In this document: positions 1 through 6,966 of the stretch, piece by piece
How the letters are laid out: every line of letters begins with the position of its first letter
Numbering within the stretch: position 1 is the stretch's first letter
DNA from: JBBRBB01 sp963830175
GTDB taxonomy: Bacteria > Bacteroidota > Bacteroidia > Chitinophagales > Chitinophagaceae
NCBI GenBank assembly: GCA_963830175.1
Contig: CAWHKV010000007.1
Span: 124,001 to 188,000 of the forward strand
DNA: 64,000 nt
Direction: 5' to 3'
Position numbers and translations under genes: made by a program
Notes under the pieces: model-generated
Told to the model about the DNA's origin: nothing
The model's input: the letters and a program-made list of their open reading frames with translations, nothing else
The model's database searches: none

Positions 1-140
1 ACCCCTTAAGCGCTGAATTGGAATGGATACCCACCACAACTGTACCCGTTAATGATGAACAGGCAGAAGATGTAAGTAAACTTATTGAACGCCTGGAACA
101 GGATGAGGATGTAAGCAAGGTGTTTCATAATATGGCATAA
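1..140 (+). CDS. yebC: YebC/PmpR-family regulator, C-terminal end only
   Basis: The window opens inside this gene. The readable frame starts at base 3 and gives 45 residues, ending in KVFHNMA and TAA at 138-140. The visible part (LEWIPTTTVPV, then EQAEDVSKLIERLEQDEDV) matches the last domain of YebC/TACO1 proteins, which typically end in a DV..VYHN motif. Members act as DNA-binding regulators or promote translation of difficult motifs. The 5' part lies outside the window, so completeness cannot be judged. A DCC-family gene follows 15 bp downstream on the same strand. Confidence 0.85.
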   Translation, partial: PLSAELEWIPTTTVPVNDEQAEDVSKLIERLEQDEDVSKVFHNMA

Positions 141-155
141 GCAGTATATTTATAC

Positions 156-573
156 ATGGCTGACTCCGTAAAAAATAATAACCCCGTTGTTCTATTCGAC
201 GGGGTTTGTAATTTCTGCAATGCCATGGTGAATTATGTAATTAGAAATGATAAAGCAGGAAAAATAAAGTTTGCATCGCTGCAGTCGGAATTCGGAAAAG
301 AAATTATCCGGAAGCATAGTGTTCCGGAAAATATTGACTCAATTTTATTTTTGGAAAATGGAATAATACATAATAAAATCTGCAGCAGCTTTTAGAATAA
401 CTTCTTACCTGTCTTATCCTGCAAAGGCATTAAGCCTGTTAAAATTAATTCCTTCTTTTATCAGTGATTCTGTGTACGATGTAATTGCCAGGAACCGGTA
501 CAAATGGTTCGGAAGAAAGGATAAATGCGTGGTTCCTTCTGCAGAAATCAGGTCGAGGTTTATTGAGGTTTAG
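156..573 (+). pseudogene. DCC-family (DUF393/YuxK) thiol-disulfide oxidoreductase-like protein, frameshifted
   Basis: The first frame (156-395) gives 79 residues with the family signature FDGVCNFCN (DxxCxxC) near residue 15, then hits TAG. The homologous remainder continues in the next frame (from about 376 to TAG at 571-573), starting KSAAAFRITSYLSYPAKAL and ending in the usual CVVPSAEIRSRF-type tail. Removing one A from the A4 run at 375-378 restores one ~138-residue protein, normal for the family. DCC proteins have a thioredoxin-like fold with a CxxC pair; their substrates are mostly unknown. The lesion may be a sequencing over-call, as similar +1 shifts recur in this window. Confidence 0.8.
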
Positions 574-745
574 ATGTTATTTGCGATTAACTTTTTTGGT
601 TTCCTTATTCCTGTGATGTTTTATTGTTCTTTTTTATTTCGGGGATTAAGTTTATTAAGGGTCTCAATGAAACGAAGTTCGTATAGGCAATAATTATATA
701 TAAATTCGATTGACAATGCTTCGCATTTGCCTGCTAAAAAAGACC

Positions 746-775
746 CCCGGAAACGATGTACAGCCCGTTTCCGGG
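746..775. repeat. Perfect hairpin H1, copy A: 10-bp arms, 10-nt loop
   Basis: Arms CCCGGAAACG (746-755) and CGTTTCCGGG (766-775) are perfectly complementary, with loop ATGTACAGCC. There is no T-tract, so it is not a typical terminator. The same hairpin recurs unchanged at 1189-1218. Confidence 0.85.
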
Positions 776-826
776 TGGTTCGCTTTTGAGCTGTAATGCA
801 TGGTGGTGAAGAGCTGAAGAATAAAG

Positions 827-847
827 ATGCTGAAACAATTACAGCAT
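827..847. repeat. Short palindrome inside repeat copy A
   Basis: ATGCTG (827-832) pairs with CAGCAT (842-847) across a 9-nt loop. The equivalent in copy B (1270-1289) has longer, perfect 9-bp arms. Confidence 0.6.
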
Positions 848-921
848 AACAAAAGTTTTTTTATGATCAATTAAAATTCTCCTGCTGAAGCCACAGTAGC
901 ACAAAAGCCAGATTATGTCAG

Positions 922-951
922 AGAACAAATGTGATGTAAATCATTTGTTCT
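922..951. repeat. Perfect hairpin H2, copy A: 10-bp arms, 10-nt loop
   Basis: Arms AGAACAAATG (922-931) and CATTTGTTCT (942-951) pair fully; the loop is TGATGTAAAT. Read on the other strand the loop is ATTTACATCA, similar to the H1 loop ATGTACAGCC, so H1 and H2 face each other. The arms differ completely from H2 of copy B although the position is equivalent. Confidence 0.8.
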
Positions 952-1188
952 TGATCTTTTCTTTGGTTCGTTTCTTTTATTTCGTGGATAATGTTTTTTA
1001 ATTGCCTCAATGAAACGAAGTTCGCCAATGCAATAAGATTTATATAGACTCAATTGGCAATGCTGCGCATTTATATTAAGATAAAAGAAATGAAAAATCT
1101 CTTAATCAGAACGGTGTTCGTGTATTTAAAAAAGTTCTTATTCTTTTCGTTCTTTTTTGCCTGTCCAAAAAAGAACCAAAAAAAGACC

Positions 1189-1218
1189 CCCGGAAACGAT
1201 GTACAGCCCGTTTCCGGG
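1189..1218. repeat. Perfect hairpin H1, copy B
   Basis: Identical to 746-775: arms CCCGGAAACG / CGTTTCCGGG and loop ATGTACAGCC. Confidence 0.85.
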
Positions 1219-1269
1219 TGGTTCGCTAATGGGCTTTAGTGCATGGTGGTGAAGGGCTGAAGAATAATG

Positions 1270-1289
1270 ATGCTGAACAAGTTCAGCAT
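1270..1289. repeat. Palindrome inside repeat copy B
   Basis: ATGCTGAAC (1270-1278) pairs perfectly with GTTCAGCAT (1281-1289) across only AA. It occupies the same place as 827-847 in copy A. Confidence 0.65.
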
Positions 1290-1365
1290 GGCGAAAGCTT
1301 ATTTATGATCAATTGAAATTCTTATGCTGAAGCCACAGTAGCACAAAAGCCTCATCAGGGCGAAG

Positions 1366-1395
1366 GAAAGAAACGGGCTGTATATCGTTTCTTTC
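1366..1395. repeat. Perfect hairpin H2, copy B
   Basis: Arms GAAAGAAACG (1366-1375) and CGTTTCTTTC (1386-1395) pair fully around loop GGCTGTATAT, nearly the reverse complement of the H1 loop. Confidence 0.8.
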
Positions 1396-1407
1396 TTGAT
1401 TTTTTTG

Positions 1408-1435
1408 TTACTTTTTTTATCAAGAAAAAAAGTAA
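1408..1435 (-). terminator. Terminator-like inverted repeat after the delta-60 gene
   Basis: TTACTTTTTTT (1408-1418) and AAAAAAAGTAA (1425-1435) form a perfect 11-bp stem around ATCAAG. It lies just past the inferred true stop of the minus-strand gene (1443-1445). The AT-rich stem makes its termination strength uncertain. Confidence 0.55.
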
Positions 1436-3303
1436 GGTAACACTACTCCTTCACAAACCTTACACGTCTGCACCTGCTCTGTGCTTTGCACACGCAGCAC
1501 ATACTGCCCGGCTTTAAGGCGGCTTACATTATAATTATAGGTTGCTGAGGAGGTAACTGTTGTACTCAATAACACATTGCCACCAACATCGCTGATGGTA
1601 AGCAGGTTGTTTACCTCAGGCTGCAACCCTTTTACCGTAAGCACCTCTTTTACGGGGTTGGGGTACAGGGTAATGTGTTTGCCGCTGCCATAATACACTA
1701 CGGGTGAAAAGGCTGTGCTGCCATCTTTTAATACCGCTGCCACGCGGTAATAGCTGTTGGTGGCTGCCGTGTTTAAGGCATAGGTAAAGGTTTGCTGTTC
1801 GCGGGTGTTTGCCTGCTGCAGTAAACGGGGTGAATTGTTTGCCTGCACCCTTTTTTCTTCTTTAAAGCTGCTGCCGTTGGGGCTGCGCTGTACGCTGTAA
1901 TAGTTTACGCTGCTGTTGTTGCTGGTGTACCAGCCCAGCGTGTTGTTGCGCAGCCAGGTTTTTAGCTGTGCTATTACCGGGTTTTCTACAGGGTCGCCGT
2001 GGTAGCGGGCAAGGGCGAAACTGTATATTCCTTTATCAATTCCAGCAATAGATTGGCCTGTTAAAATTAATTTTCCATCATTTTGCAATAATAAGGTTCG
2101 TCCCTGATCATATTCATAAATATCGGTAACATTTTTGCCTGTTGAACTAAAGGAAGAGTCAAGGGAGCCATCCTCCAATAGGCGGGCCACACCAAAGCTG
2201 CCTGCAACGGTGCCACCAATAACAATTTTTCTGTTTTTTTGAAGGGAAACAGAAGTGGCAATAGATGCGCCCTCTTCAAAGCGAATGGTTACTATGCCAT
2301 TGTTATTAAATGTTTTATCGAGGCTGCCGTTGGAATTATATCTTGAAATAGCCATTTTATAAGTATTTGGAAGGCGTACATCGCGGATCCCGGCTGCAAT
2401 GATTTTTTCATCATCCTGTAATGCAATAGAATTAATGGCATCCCCATTAGGATCAATATCTGTGATTACAATTCCATTGTTACCAAATGAAGCATCCAGG
2501 CTACCATTAGCATTGTATCGTGCGAGTGCAAAATCTACAATCGTATAACCACCGACAAAAGTTGAACTACCTCCGGCTACAATTTTACCATCTGACTGAA
2601 TAGCTATTGAGGTAATAACATCGTGATTTGAACCATTCAGGTCTGTGACCACCCTTCCTCCATCACCAAAAGAAGCATCAAGCCTGCCATCAGGCATATA
2701 GCGCAGCAATAAAAAATTGAATATACCCAGTGCAGAAGGCCCTGTTTTGCCGCCTACTACAATTTTTCCATCAGGCTGAAGGGCAACTGCATTGCCATAT
2801 TCAAACAGCCTGAAATCTGTTGTTACCTTACCATTCTCTCCAAAAGAAGAATCCAGGCTGCCATCAGGCATATAGCGGGCTAACAGAACATCAATATTTA
2901 CACGTGGATCGGGAAAACTGTCATCATCAATATTCCCCCGTCCTGCCGCCACAATTTTACCGTCCGGTTGAACCAGGGTGGCAAGAATTTCTGAATAGAA
3001 ATAATTTAAATCAGCAAAACTGGTAATTACTTCCCCTGTTTCTCCGAACGTAACATCAGTTTGCCCGTTGGGCAAATACTGTCTTAATCCAAAGCCGCTG
3101 TATTCAAAGGTTCCGATATTTCCCCCTAAAATAATTTTATTGTTGTTCTGCAGAGTTGCCGAGAAACACTGGTAACTTTTGCTTTGATCGTTGCCGGTAA
3201 CCACTTTACCCTCGTTACCGAAGCTTGCATCTAAAGTGCCGGGCTGGCAAAAAGCAGAAGTAAAACAAAAAATGAATGCGAAAAATAAGAGTAACTGTTT
3301 CAT
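1420..3303 (-). CDS. Secreted delta-60 repeat protein with T9SS sorting domain
   Basis: The product has a signal peptide (about residues 1-20, ending SAFCQ) and then seven delta-60-type repeats of the form G.LD.SFG..G.V, each followed by LQPDGKI..GG-like strands. This suggests a beta-propeller-like body of roughly 420 residues. A fibronectin-like linker follows, then a type A T9SS sorting domain (YPNPV near residue 545). As read, the last residues are out of frame. Removing one C from the CC at 1458-1459 gives the canonical ending TCKFVKE with a stop at 1443-1445. The protein is therefore probably exported by T9SS and attached to the cell surface. The ligand or function is unknown. The 3' third is visibly richer in GC than the repeat region. 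Confidence 0.85.
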   Translation of the reverse strand: MKQLLLFFAFIFCFTSAFCQPGTLDASFGNEGKVVTGNDQSKSYQCFSATLQNNNKIILGGNIGTFEYSGFGLRQYLPNGQTDVTFGETGEVITSFADLNYFYSEILATLVQPDGKIVAAGRGNIDDDSFPDPRVNIDVLLARYMPDGSLDSSFGENGKVTTDFRLFEYGNAVALQPDGKIVVGGKTGPSALGIFNFLLLRYMPDGRLDASFGDGGRVVTDLNGSNHDVITSIAIQSDGKIVAGGSSTFVGGYTIVDFALARYNANGSLDASFGNNGIVITDIDPNGDAINSIALQDDEKIIAAGIRDVRLPNTYKMAISRYNSNGSLDKTFNNNGIVTIRFEEGASIATSVSLQKNRKIVIGGTVAGSFGVARLLEDGSLDSSFSSTGKNVTDIYEYDQGRTLLLQNDGKLILTGQSIAGIDKGIYSFALARYHGDPVENPVIAQLKTWLRNNTLGWYTSNNSSVNYYSVQRSPNGSSFKEEKRVQANNSPRLLQQANTREQQTFTYALNTAATNSYYRVAAVLKDGSTAFSPVVYYGSGKHITLYPNPVKEVLTVKGLQPEVNNLLTISDVGGNVLLSTTVTSSATYNYNVSRLKAGQYVLRVQSTEQVQTCKVCEGVVLPYFFS

Positions 3304-3597
3304 AAGTTTAATATTTTAATAATTAATTACAGGCGTTGTCTTCACAACTGTTATGGTAATTTGTAGTGCAGCCATAGCGTGCATTGGCGCACTCAATAAA
3401 TGCCGTTTGCCCGAGGTTGTTTATGATGCCTGTTAATTTAATTCTCAGGACTGGCGCTTTTTGCATAAGATATTTAAAGGGTATCAATGTCGGTAAAGAT
3501 TGGGTTAATCACATCTGTGCTGCAGGTAAAAGAGCAATCCGGTATTTGAGAAAATGCATTATAACTCATGCATAAAAAAATAAAACAAATTAAATGC

Positions 3598-3607
3598 GGG
3601 GGGGGGG
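3598..3607. repeat. Run of ten G residues
   Basis: An uninterrupted G10 sits in otherwise AT-rich non-coding DNA, about 295 bp upstream of the delta-60 gene start. Such tracts are prone to slippage and to mis-sequencing. Confidence 0.8.
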
Positions 3608-3690
3608 TAAATAAATTTTAAACATACGCTGAGGGTTTAAGAGTATAAACTTACGGAACATTTTTATGGAAAGCAAGGGCGTAAGAACAC

Positions 3691-3760
3691 ACGAAAACGA
3701 TGTACAGTTTCTTTTCCCGGTTGCTCGCTTTTGGGCTGTAGTGCATGGTGGTGAAGGCTG
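3691..3760. repeat. Degenerate fragment of the intergenic repeat
   Basis: ACGATGTACAG followed by TTGCTCGCTTTTGGGCTGTA and GTGCATGGTGGTGAAG matches the H1 region and right flank of the copies at 632-1400. The hairpin is decayed: only GAAAA (3693-3697) and TTTTC (3712-3716) still pair. Confidence 0.65.
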
Positions 3761-3856
3761 TTTCATAATTGCCGACAAAAAAACCGAACGTACAAGGGAG
3801 TGACACAACAAGCGTTGCTACCTGATTTTAAGCCGGTACAAAAAAATAGACCGCAT

Positions 3857-3888
3857 AAAAAAGCCGCTCCCAAATAGATGAAGCGGCT
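3857..3888 (-). terminator. Intrinsic terminator of rpmI-rplT
   Basis: On the minus strand AGCCGCT and AGCGGCT form a 7-bp GC-rich stem around a 13-nt loop and are followed by six T. It begins 20 bp after the rplT stop. Confidence 0.85.
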
Positions 3889-3907
3889 CAAAATTTTTTA
3901 CAATAAA

Positions 3908-4252
3908 TTATCGTACAGAAGCTAACAGCGCTTTAAAACTAACAGGCTCATTCATGGCCATATCTGCAAGTATCTTCCTGTTAATGTCAATACCTTTTAC
4001 ACTTAATGCATGAATAAATTCGCTGTAGGTAAACCCTTCTTCGCGAACAGCAGCATTGATACGCGCAATCCATAAAGCACGGTATTCACGCTTTTTATTT
4101 TTACGACCTACATAACTATAGGTCATACCTTTTTCTACAATGTTTTTGGCAACGGTATATACATTTTTACGTTTGCCGTAAAAGCCTTTGGCCTGTTTAA
4201 GAATTTTTTTTCTTCTTGCCCTGGATGCAACCGCATTTTTTGAACGTGGCAT
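3908..4252 (-). CDS. rplT: 50S ribosomal protein L20
   Basis: 114 residues starting MPRSKNAVASRARRKKIL, the basic N-terminal arm typical of L20, followed by GFYGKRKNVYTVA and the conserved YRALWIARINAA core. L20 binds 23S rRNA early in assembly of the large subunit. In other bacteria it also autoregulates its operon through mRNA binding. Length is normal. It lies 49 bp downstream of rpmI in the same orientation and is followed by a clear terminator. The usual third partner, infC, is not present upstream. Confidence 0.97.
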   Translation of the reverse strand: MPRSKNAVASRARRKKILKQAKGFYGKRKNVYTVAKNIVEKGMTYSYVGRKNKKREYRALWIARINAAVREEGFTYSEFIHALSVKGIDINRKILADMAMNEPVSFKALLASVR

Positions 4253-4301
4253 ATATTAAGTTTATAAAATTAAAAGTTGTGGTACCTGTTTGCTGAAATG
4301 T

Positions 4302-4499
4302 TTATTTCAGGCGGAGTAAGCGCATTACAAAATCTTTATTTGGTGCTGCGATCAAACCTTTTTGGCGAAGGGCTCTTTTACGTTTTTTTGATTTTTTGGT
4401 AAGGATGTGGCGCTTGTACGCTTTCTGGTGCGTAATTTCTCCTGTACCGGTAACTTTAAAGCGCTTCTTTGCGCTTGAGTTTGTTTTTACCTTTGGCAT
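4302..4499 (-). CDS. rpmI: 50S ribosomal protein L35
   Basis: 65 residues, very basic, starting MPKVKTNSSAKKRFKVTGTGEI with the conserved KRHILTKKSKKRKRALR segment of L35. It is the first gene of a two-gene rpmI-rplT operon. A near-consensus Bacteroidetes promoter lies 82-113 bp upstream, so transcription seems to start here rather than at an upstream infC. Confidence 0.97.
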   Translation of the reverse strand: MPKVKTNSSAKKRFKVTGTGEITHQKAYKRHILTKKSKKRKRALRQKGLIAAPNKDFVMRLLRLK

Positions 4500-4580
4500 T
4501 GTATAATCTTAATGATTACTCCCTGCTGGCGGCACCGCATAGTCGCAGCGCACTTGTTTGGCCTTGTGGGAAATGGGCGG

Positions 4581-4612
4581 CAAAAGTAAGGATAAAATGT
4601 GTACGAAGCAAA
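4581..4612 (-). promoter_or_regulatory. Promoter of rpmI-rplT
   Basis: Read on the minus strand: TTTG (4609-4612), a 20-bp spacer, then TACTTTTG (4581-4588), a full match to the TAnnTTTG -7 box used by the Bacteroidetes primary sigma factor. The predicted leader is about 75 nt. Confidence 0.7.
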
Positions 4613-4629
4613 ATTAACCTGAAAACGAA

Positions 4630-5625
4630 TTAAAGTACCTTAGTCTCTTCCTCCAGATCAAGGTAAGGGTACTTTTCCTGTAACCGGCTGGTTTGCAAAT
4701 GCAACCGTTGCAAAAAAGCTTTATGCTGATCAGAAGCCGGGTTGAATGGTTTGTGATTTTTTGAAATGATTATCTTTCTTATTTCTTCCATCATTACCTG
4801 CGACTCTCTGCTGATGCAGCTTTCGGCAAATTTATCCAACACGTATTCGGTGGCGGCATAATTGGGATGCACGAGATCTATATCGTAAAACCGGTAATCG
4901 CGCAGCACATCTATTACAATTTCATAGGCTGGAAAATAGTACAGGTTATCGAATTTATGCACCATGTGGTGAACCGATTCTATCAACCTCGCTTTGCTGC
5001 GGTTATTCTCTACCACACCGTCTCTTGCATGGCGAACAGGACTTACTGTGAATATGATCTTCAGATTTTCATTGAAATGCAACAGCCGGTATAAAACTTC
5101 ATCGAAAGCAGCTACAATTTGTTCAATAGTGCAAAGTGTTTTATTGAAGTGTTTGGCAGGTGCCTTATGGCAATTGGCGGCATGCACATGGTCATGTTTA
5201 TTTAAATCTTTAGGTACCTCTTCAGAAAAATTATAGACGAAAGAAGTGCCAAGGGTTATAATAAGCCAGTCAGCCTGTTTTAAAAACTGGTGTGCTTGGG
5301 TTTTGGATGTGTTGATATTATTCAGACAAACTTCCTTTTCAGGATTGGAAAACCTGCTGTGGTGCTGCCAGCTATGCCAGCCATCGTTCAAATAAAAAAG
5401 GTCTTTTTCATTATATTGCTTGTTATCAATGTAGGTGATCAGGCTATTGCAAACACTTAACGGATCGAACAAAATACCATTGGGATTTTGCAGTACCTTA
5501 AACTTTACTTTACTTAAATAATTACCTATATGCTCTGTAAAACAACTGCCTATAAGCATTATTTTATCGGTGTAAGTAACAGGAGGGTTTATGGGTTCTA
5601 TATGTATAGGTAACTGAAACTGCAT
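4630..5625 (-). CDS. GSCFA-domain protein
   Basis: 331 residues. The N-terminal segment LIGSCFTEHIGNYL (about residues 24-37) carries the GSCFA family's name-giving motif. Other conserved segments are NPNGILFDP, IITLGTSFVY and the block around FTVSPVRHARDG. The family is an SGNH/GDSL-hydrolase-like fold found in Bacteroidetes and Proteobacteria; its substrate is unknown. The gene is 8 bp downstream of the frameshifted unknown gene at 5634-6108 and is probably in the same transcript. It ends without an obvious terminator before the rpmI promoter. Confidence 0.88.
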   Translation of the reverse strand: MQFQLPIHIEPINPPVTYTDKIMLIGSCFTEHIGNYLSKVKFKVLQNPNGILFDPLSVCNSLITYIDNKQYNEKDLFYLNDGWHSWQHHSRFSNPEKEVCLNNINTSKTQAHQFLKQADWLIITLGTSFVYNFSEEVPKDLNKHDHVHAANCHKAPAKHFNKTLCTIEQIVAAFDEVLYRLLHFNENLKIIFTVSPVRHARDGVVENNRSKARLIESVHHMVHKFDNLYYFPAYEIVIDVLRDYRFYDIDLVHPNYAATEYVLDKFAESCISRESQVMMEEIRKIIISKNHKPFNPASDQHKAFLQRLHLQTSRLQEKYPYLDLEEETKVL

Positions 5626-5633
5626 AAATCAAT

Positions 5634-6108
5634 TCATTTGAAATGCAACACCATACTATCCTCATCGGGAAGCATTACCCATTGATATAACAGTTGCACA
5701 TACAATTCTTTTGCTTCTTCCAGCTTTTCGGTAGTAAGATATGAAATATCAAAATTATGGTTGTTATTGCGCAAACCTATTGAAAGTGTTTCCTGAAAAT
5801 CTTCAACACTCCCCTGCCCTGCTTCAATCAACATTAAATTAATAATGTGTTCAACCAAAATCGGCTTCATCTGAAATGATAAAAGTTCTTTCTTCTTTGG
5901 GAAGATTAAAATCTGATATTGATATACCACCGGCAATCATTCCGTAAAAAGCATTTTTAAAATTAAACGTGGTTTCCAGTGCAAAATGCATCAGGTCGTG
6001 GCGTATAAAAAAGTCAGTGCACTTCATCCACGTTGTACTGCCATCTTCTCTCTTGCAACTTATGTGGTTGGAATTATTTGCATGCTTTGTGAAAATTATT
6101 TCCATCAT
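5634..6108 (-). pseudogene. Conserved unknown protein, split by a frameshift
   Basis: Two minus-strand frames overlap: 5851-6108 (MMEIIFTKHANNSN...) and 5634 to about 5890 (...VEHIINLMLIEAGQGS...). They join into one ~157-residue protein if one base is removed, most simply a G of the GG in TTTTGGTTGAA near 5861. I do not recognise a characterised family. The N-terminal part has a DLMHFALETTF segment and the C-terminal part is acidic and helical. The start codon overlaps the HMG-CoA lyase stop by one base, which indicates translational coupling. Confidence 0.6.
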
Positions 6109-6963
6109 TATTCAAAAATTTCGGAGGCGATTGAAAGACAATTTTTTAACGCCTCTTTATTTATAGGAGGCAGCATGCCTCTGCTTTCAAAAAAATGGAT
6201 CATGTATTCTGTAGGCATATTTCCTACCAGTTCGTTTTGTGCCATAGGGCAGCCACCAATGCCTTTTAAAGCCCCATCAAACCTTATGCATCCCGCGTGT
6301 AACTGCTGCCTCTAATTTAGTTGTAAGATCCTTGCACTAAGAGTGAAGGTGAACGCCAAATTTAATATCAGGGTATTTTGGTATTAAGGTAGATAATGCA
6401 AAACCAACCTGCTGCGGTGTCGCCAGCCCTACGGTATCTGCAAGAGATATTATTTTAATACCCCTGCATACCATTTCATCAGCATATTTCAATAATATTT
6501 CCGGGTTGTACTCATCGCCATAAGGGTTTCCAAAACCCATACTCAGGTATATAACCAGTTGTTTATTTGAGCGAACACATATCTCCTGGATCTCATCTAC
6601 CCGTTGTAAACTTTCTTCAATCGTACTATTGGTATTCTTTAACTGGAAAGTAGAAGAAATGGAAAAGGGAAAACCTAAATAATCAATAGCATTAAACTGT
6701 GCAGCATCGGATGCGCCCCGCGTATTAGCAACAATTGCCAATAATTTTGTTTGCGAAGAATGGTGATTGATGGCATCCATTACCTGCGCTGTATCTGCCA
6801 TTTGCGGAATTGCTTTTGGCGAAACAAAGCTGCCAAAATCAAGCGTGTGAAACCCAACCTGTAGCAGGGCATTTATGTAATTAATTTTTTGAGCGGTGGG
6901 TATAATAGGCATCCAGCCCTGCATAGCATCCCGCGGGCATTCTATTAATTGCACTTGTTGCAT
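6108..6963 (-). pseudogene. Hydroxymethylglutaryl-CoA lyase-like protein, disrupted
   Basis: The first 208 codons start MQQVQLIECPRDAMQGW, carry the DRE-TIM metallolyase features FGSFVSPKAIPQM and KIISLADTVG, and end at HLHS with TAG. Homology resumes in the same frame directly after the TAG (CKDLTTKLEAAVTRG). It then shifts by one base to give RFDGALKGIGGCPMAQNELVGNMPTE and ends near 6108. A +1 base in CGGGATGCATAAGG explains the second lesion; the in-frame TAG is a separate one. The restored length of about 285 residues is normal. The intact enzyme cleaves HMG-CoA to acetoacetate and acetyl-CoA in leucine degradation. Two lesions make true inactivation more plausible here than in the other split genes. 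Confidence 0.8.
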
Positions 6964-6966
6964 GTA

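Larger units (their letters stand above)
632..955. repeat. Intergenic repeat, copy A (hairpin-bearing)
   Basis: This stretch aligns by eye with 975-1400. Shared landmarks in order are TTTTATTTCG, CTCAATGAAACGAAGTTCG, AATGCTTCGCATTT, the perfect hairpin at 746-775, GTGCATGGTGGTGAAG-like sequence, a small palindrome at 827-847, CTGAAGCCACAGTAGCACA, and a closing hairpin at 922-951 followed by TTGAT. Copy A lacks about 100 bp that copy B has between the first landmarks and the hairpin. No credible protein is encoded. It looks like a dispersed non-coding element rather than a decayed gene. Confidence 0.75.
975..1400. repeat. Intergenic repeat, copy B (hairpin-bearing)
   Basis: Second copy of the element at 632-955, with the same order of landmarks plus about 100 extra bp (roughly 1075-1180). 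A 61-codon open frame runs through it, but its tail (KKTPGNDVQPVSGW) is simply the H1 hairpin translated, so I do not call it a gene. The copy ends just before the terminator of the minus-strand gene at 1420. Confidence 0.75.
3304..3907. other. 604-bp gap without a gene
   Basis: The gap lies between the divergent start of the delta-60 gene and the end of rplT. It contains a G10 run (3598-3607), a degenerate fragment of the intergenic repeat (3691-3760) and the rplT terminator (3857-3888). Two short open frames (3384-3575 plus, 3590-3811 minus) have no recognisable protein character; the second overlaps the repeat fragment. Confidence 0.6.

Noticed and set aside
1054..1239. 61-codon open frame in repeat copy B
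   Set aside because: Its C-terminal part is the H1 hairpin translated, the equivalent in copy A is not open, and no start signal or family pattern is visible.
632..1400. Possible CRISPR array
   Set aside because: Only two long diverged units, no short constant repeat with regular spacers, and no cas genes in the window.
3384..3811. Two short open frames (3384-3575 plus, 3590-3811 minus)
   Set aside because: Biased, family-less sequence; the second crosses the G10 run and the degenerate repeat fragment.
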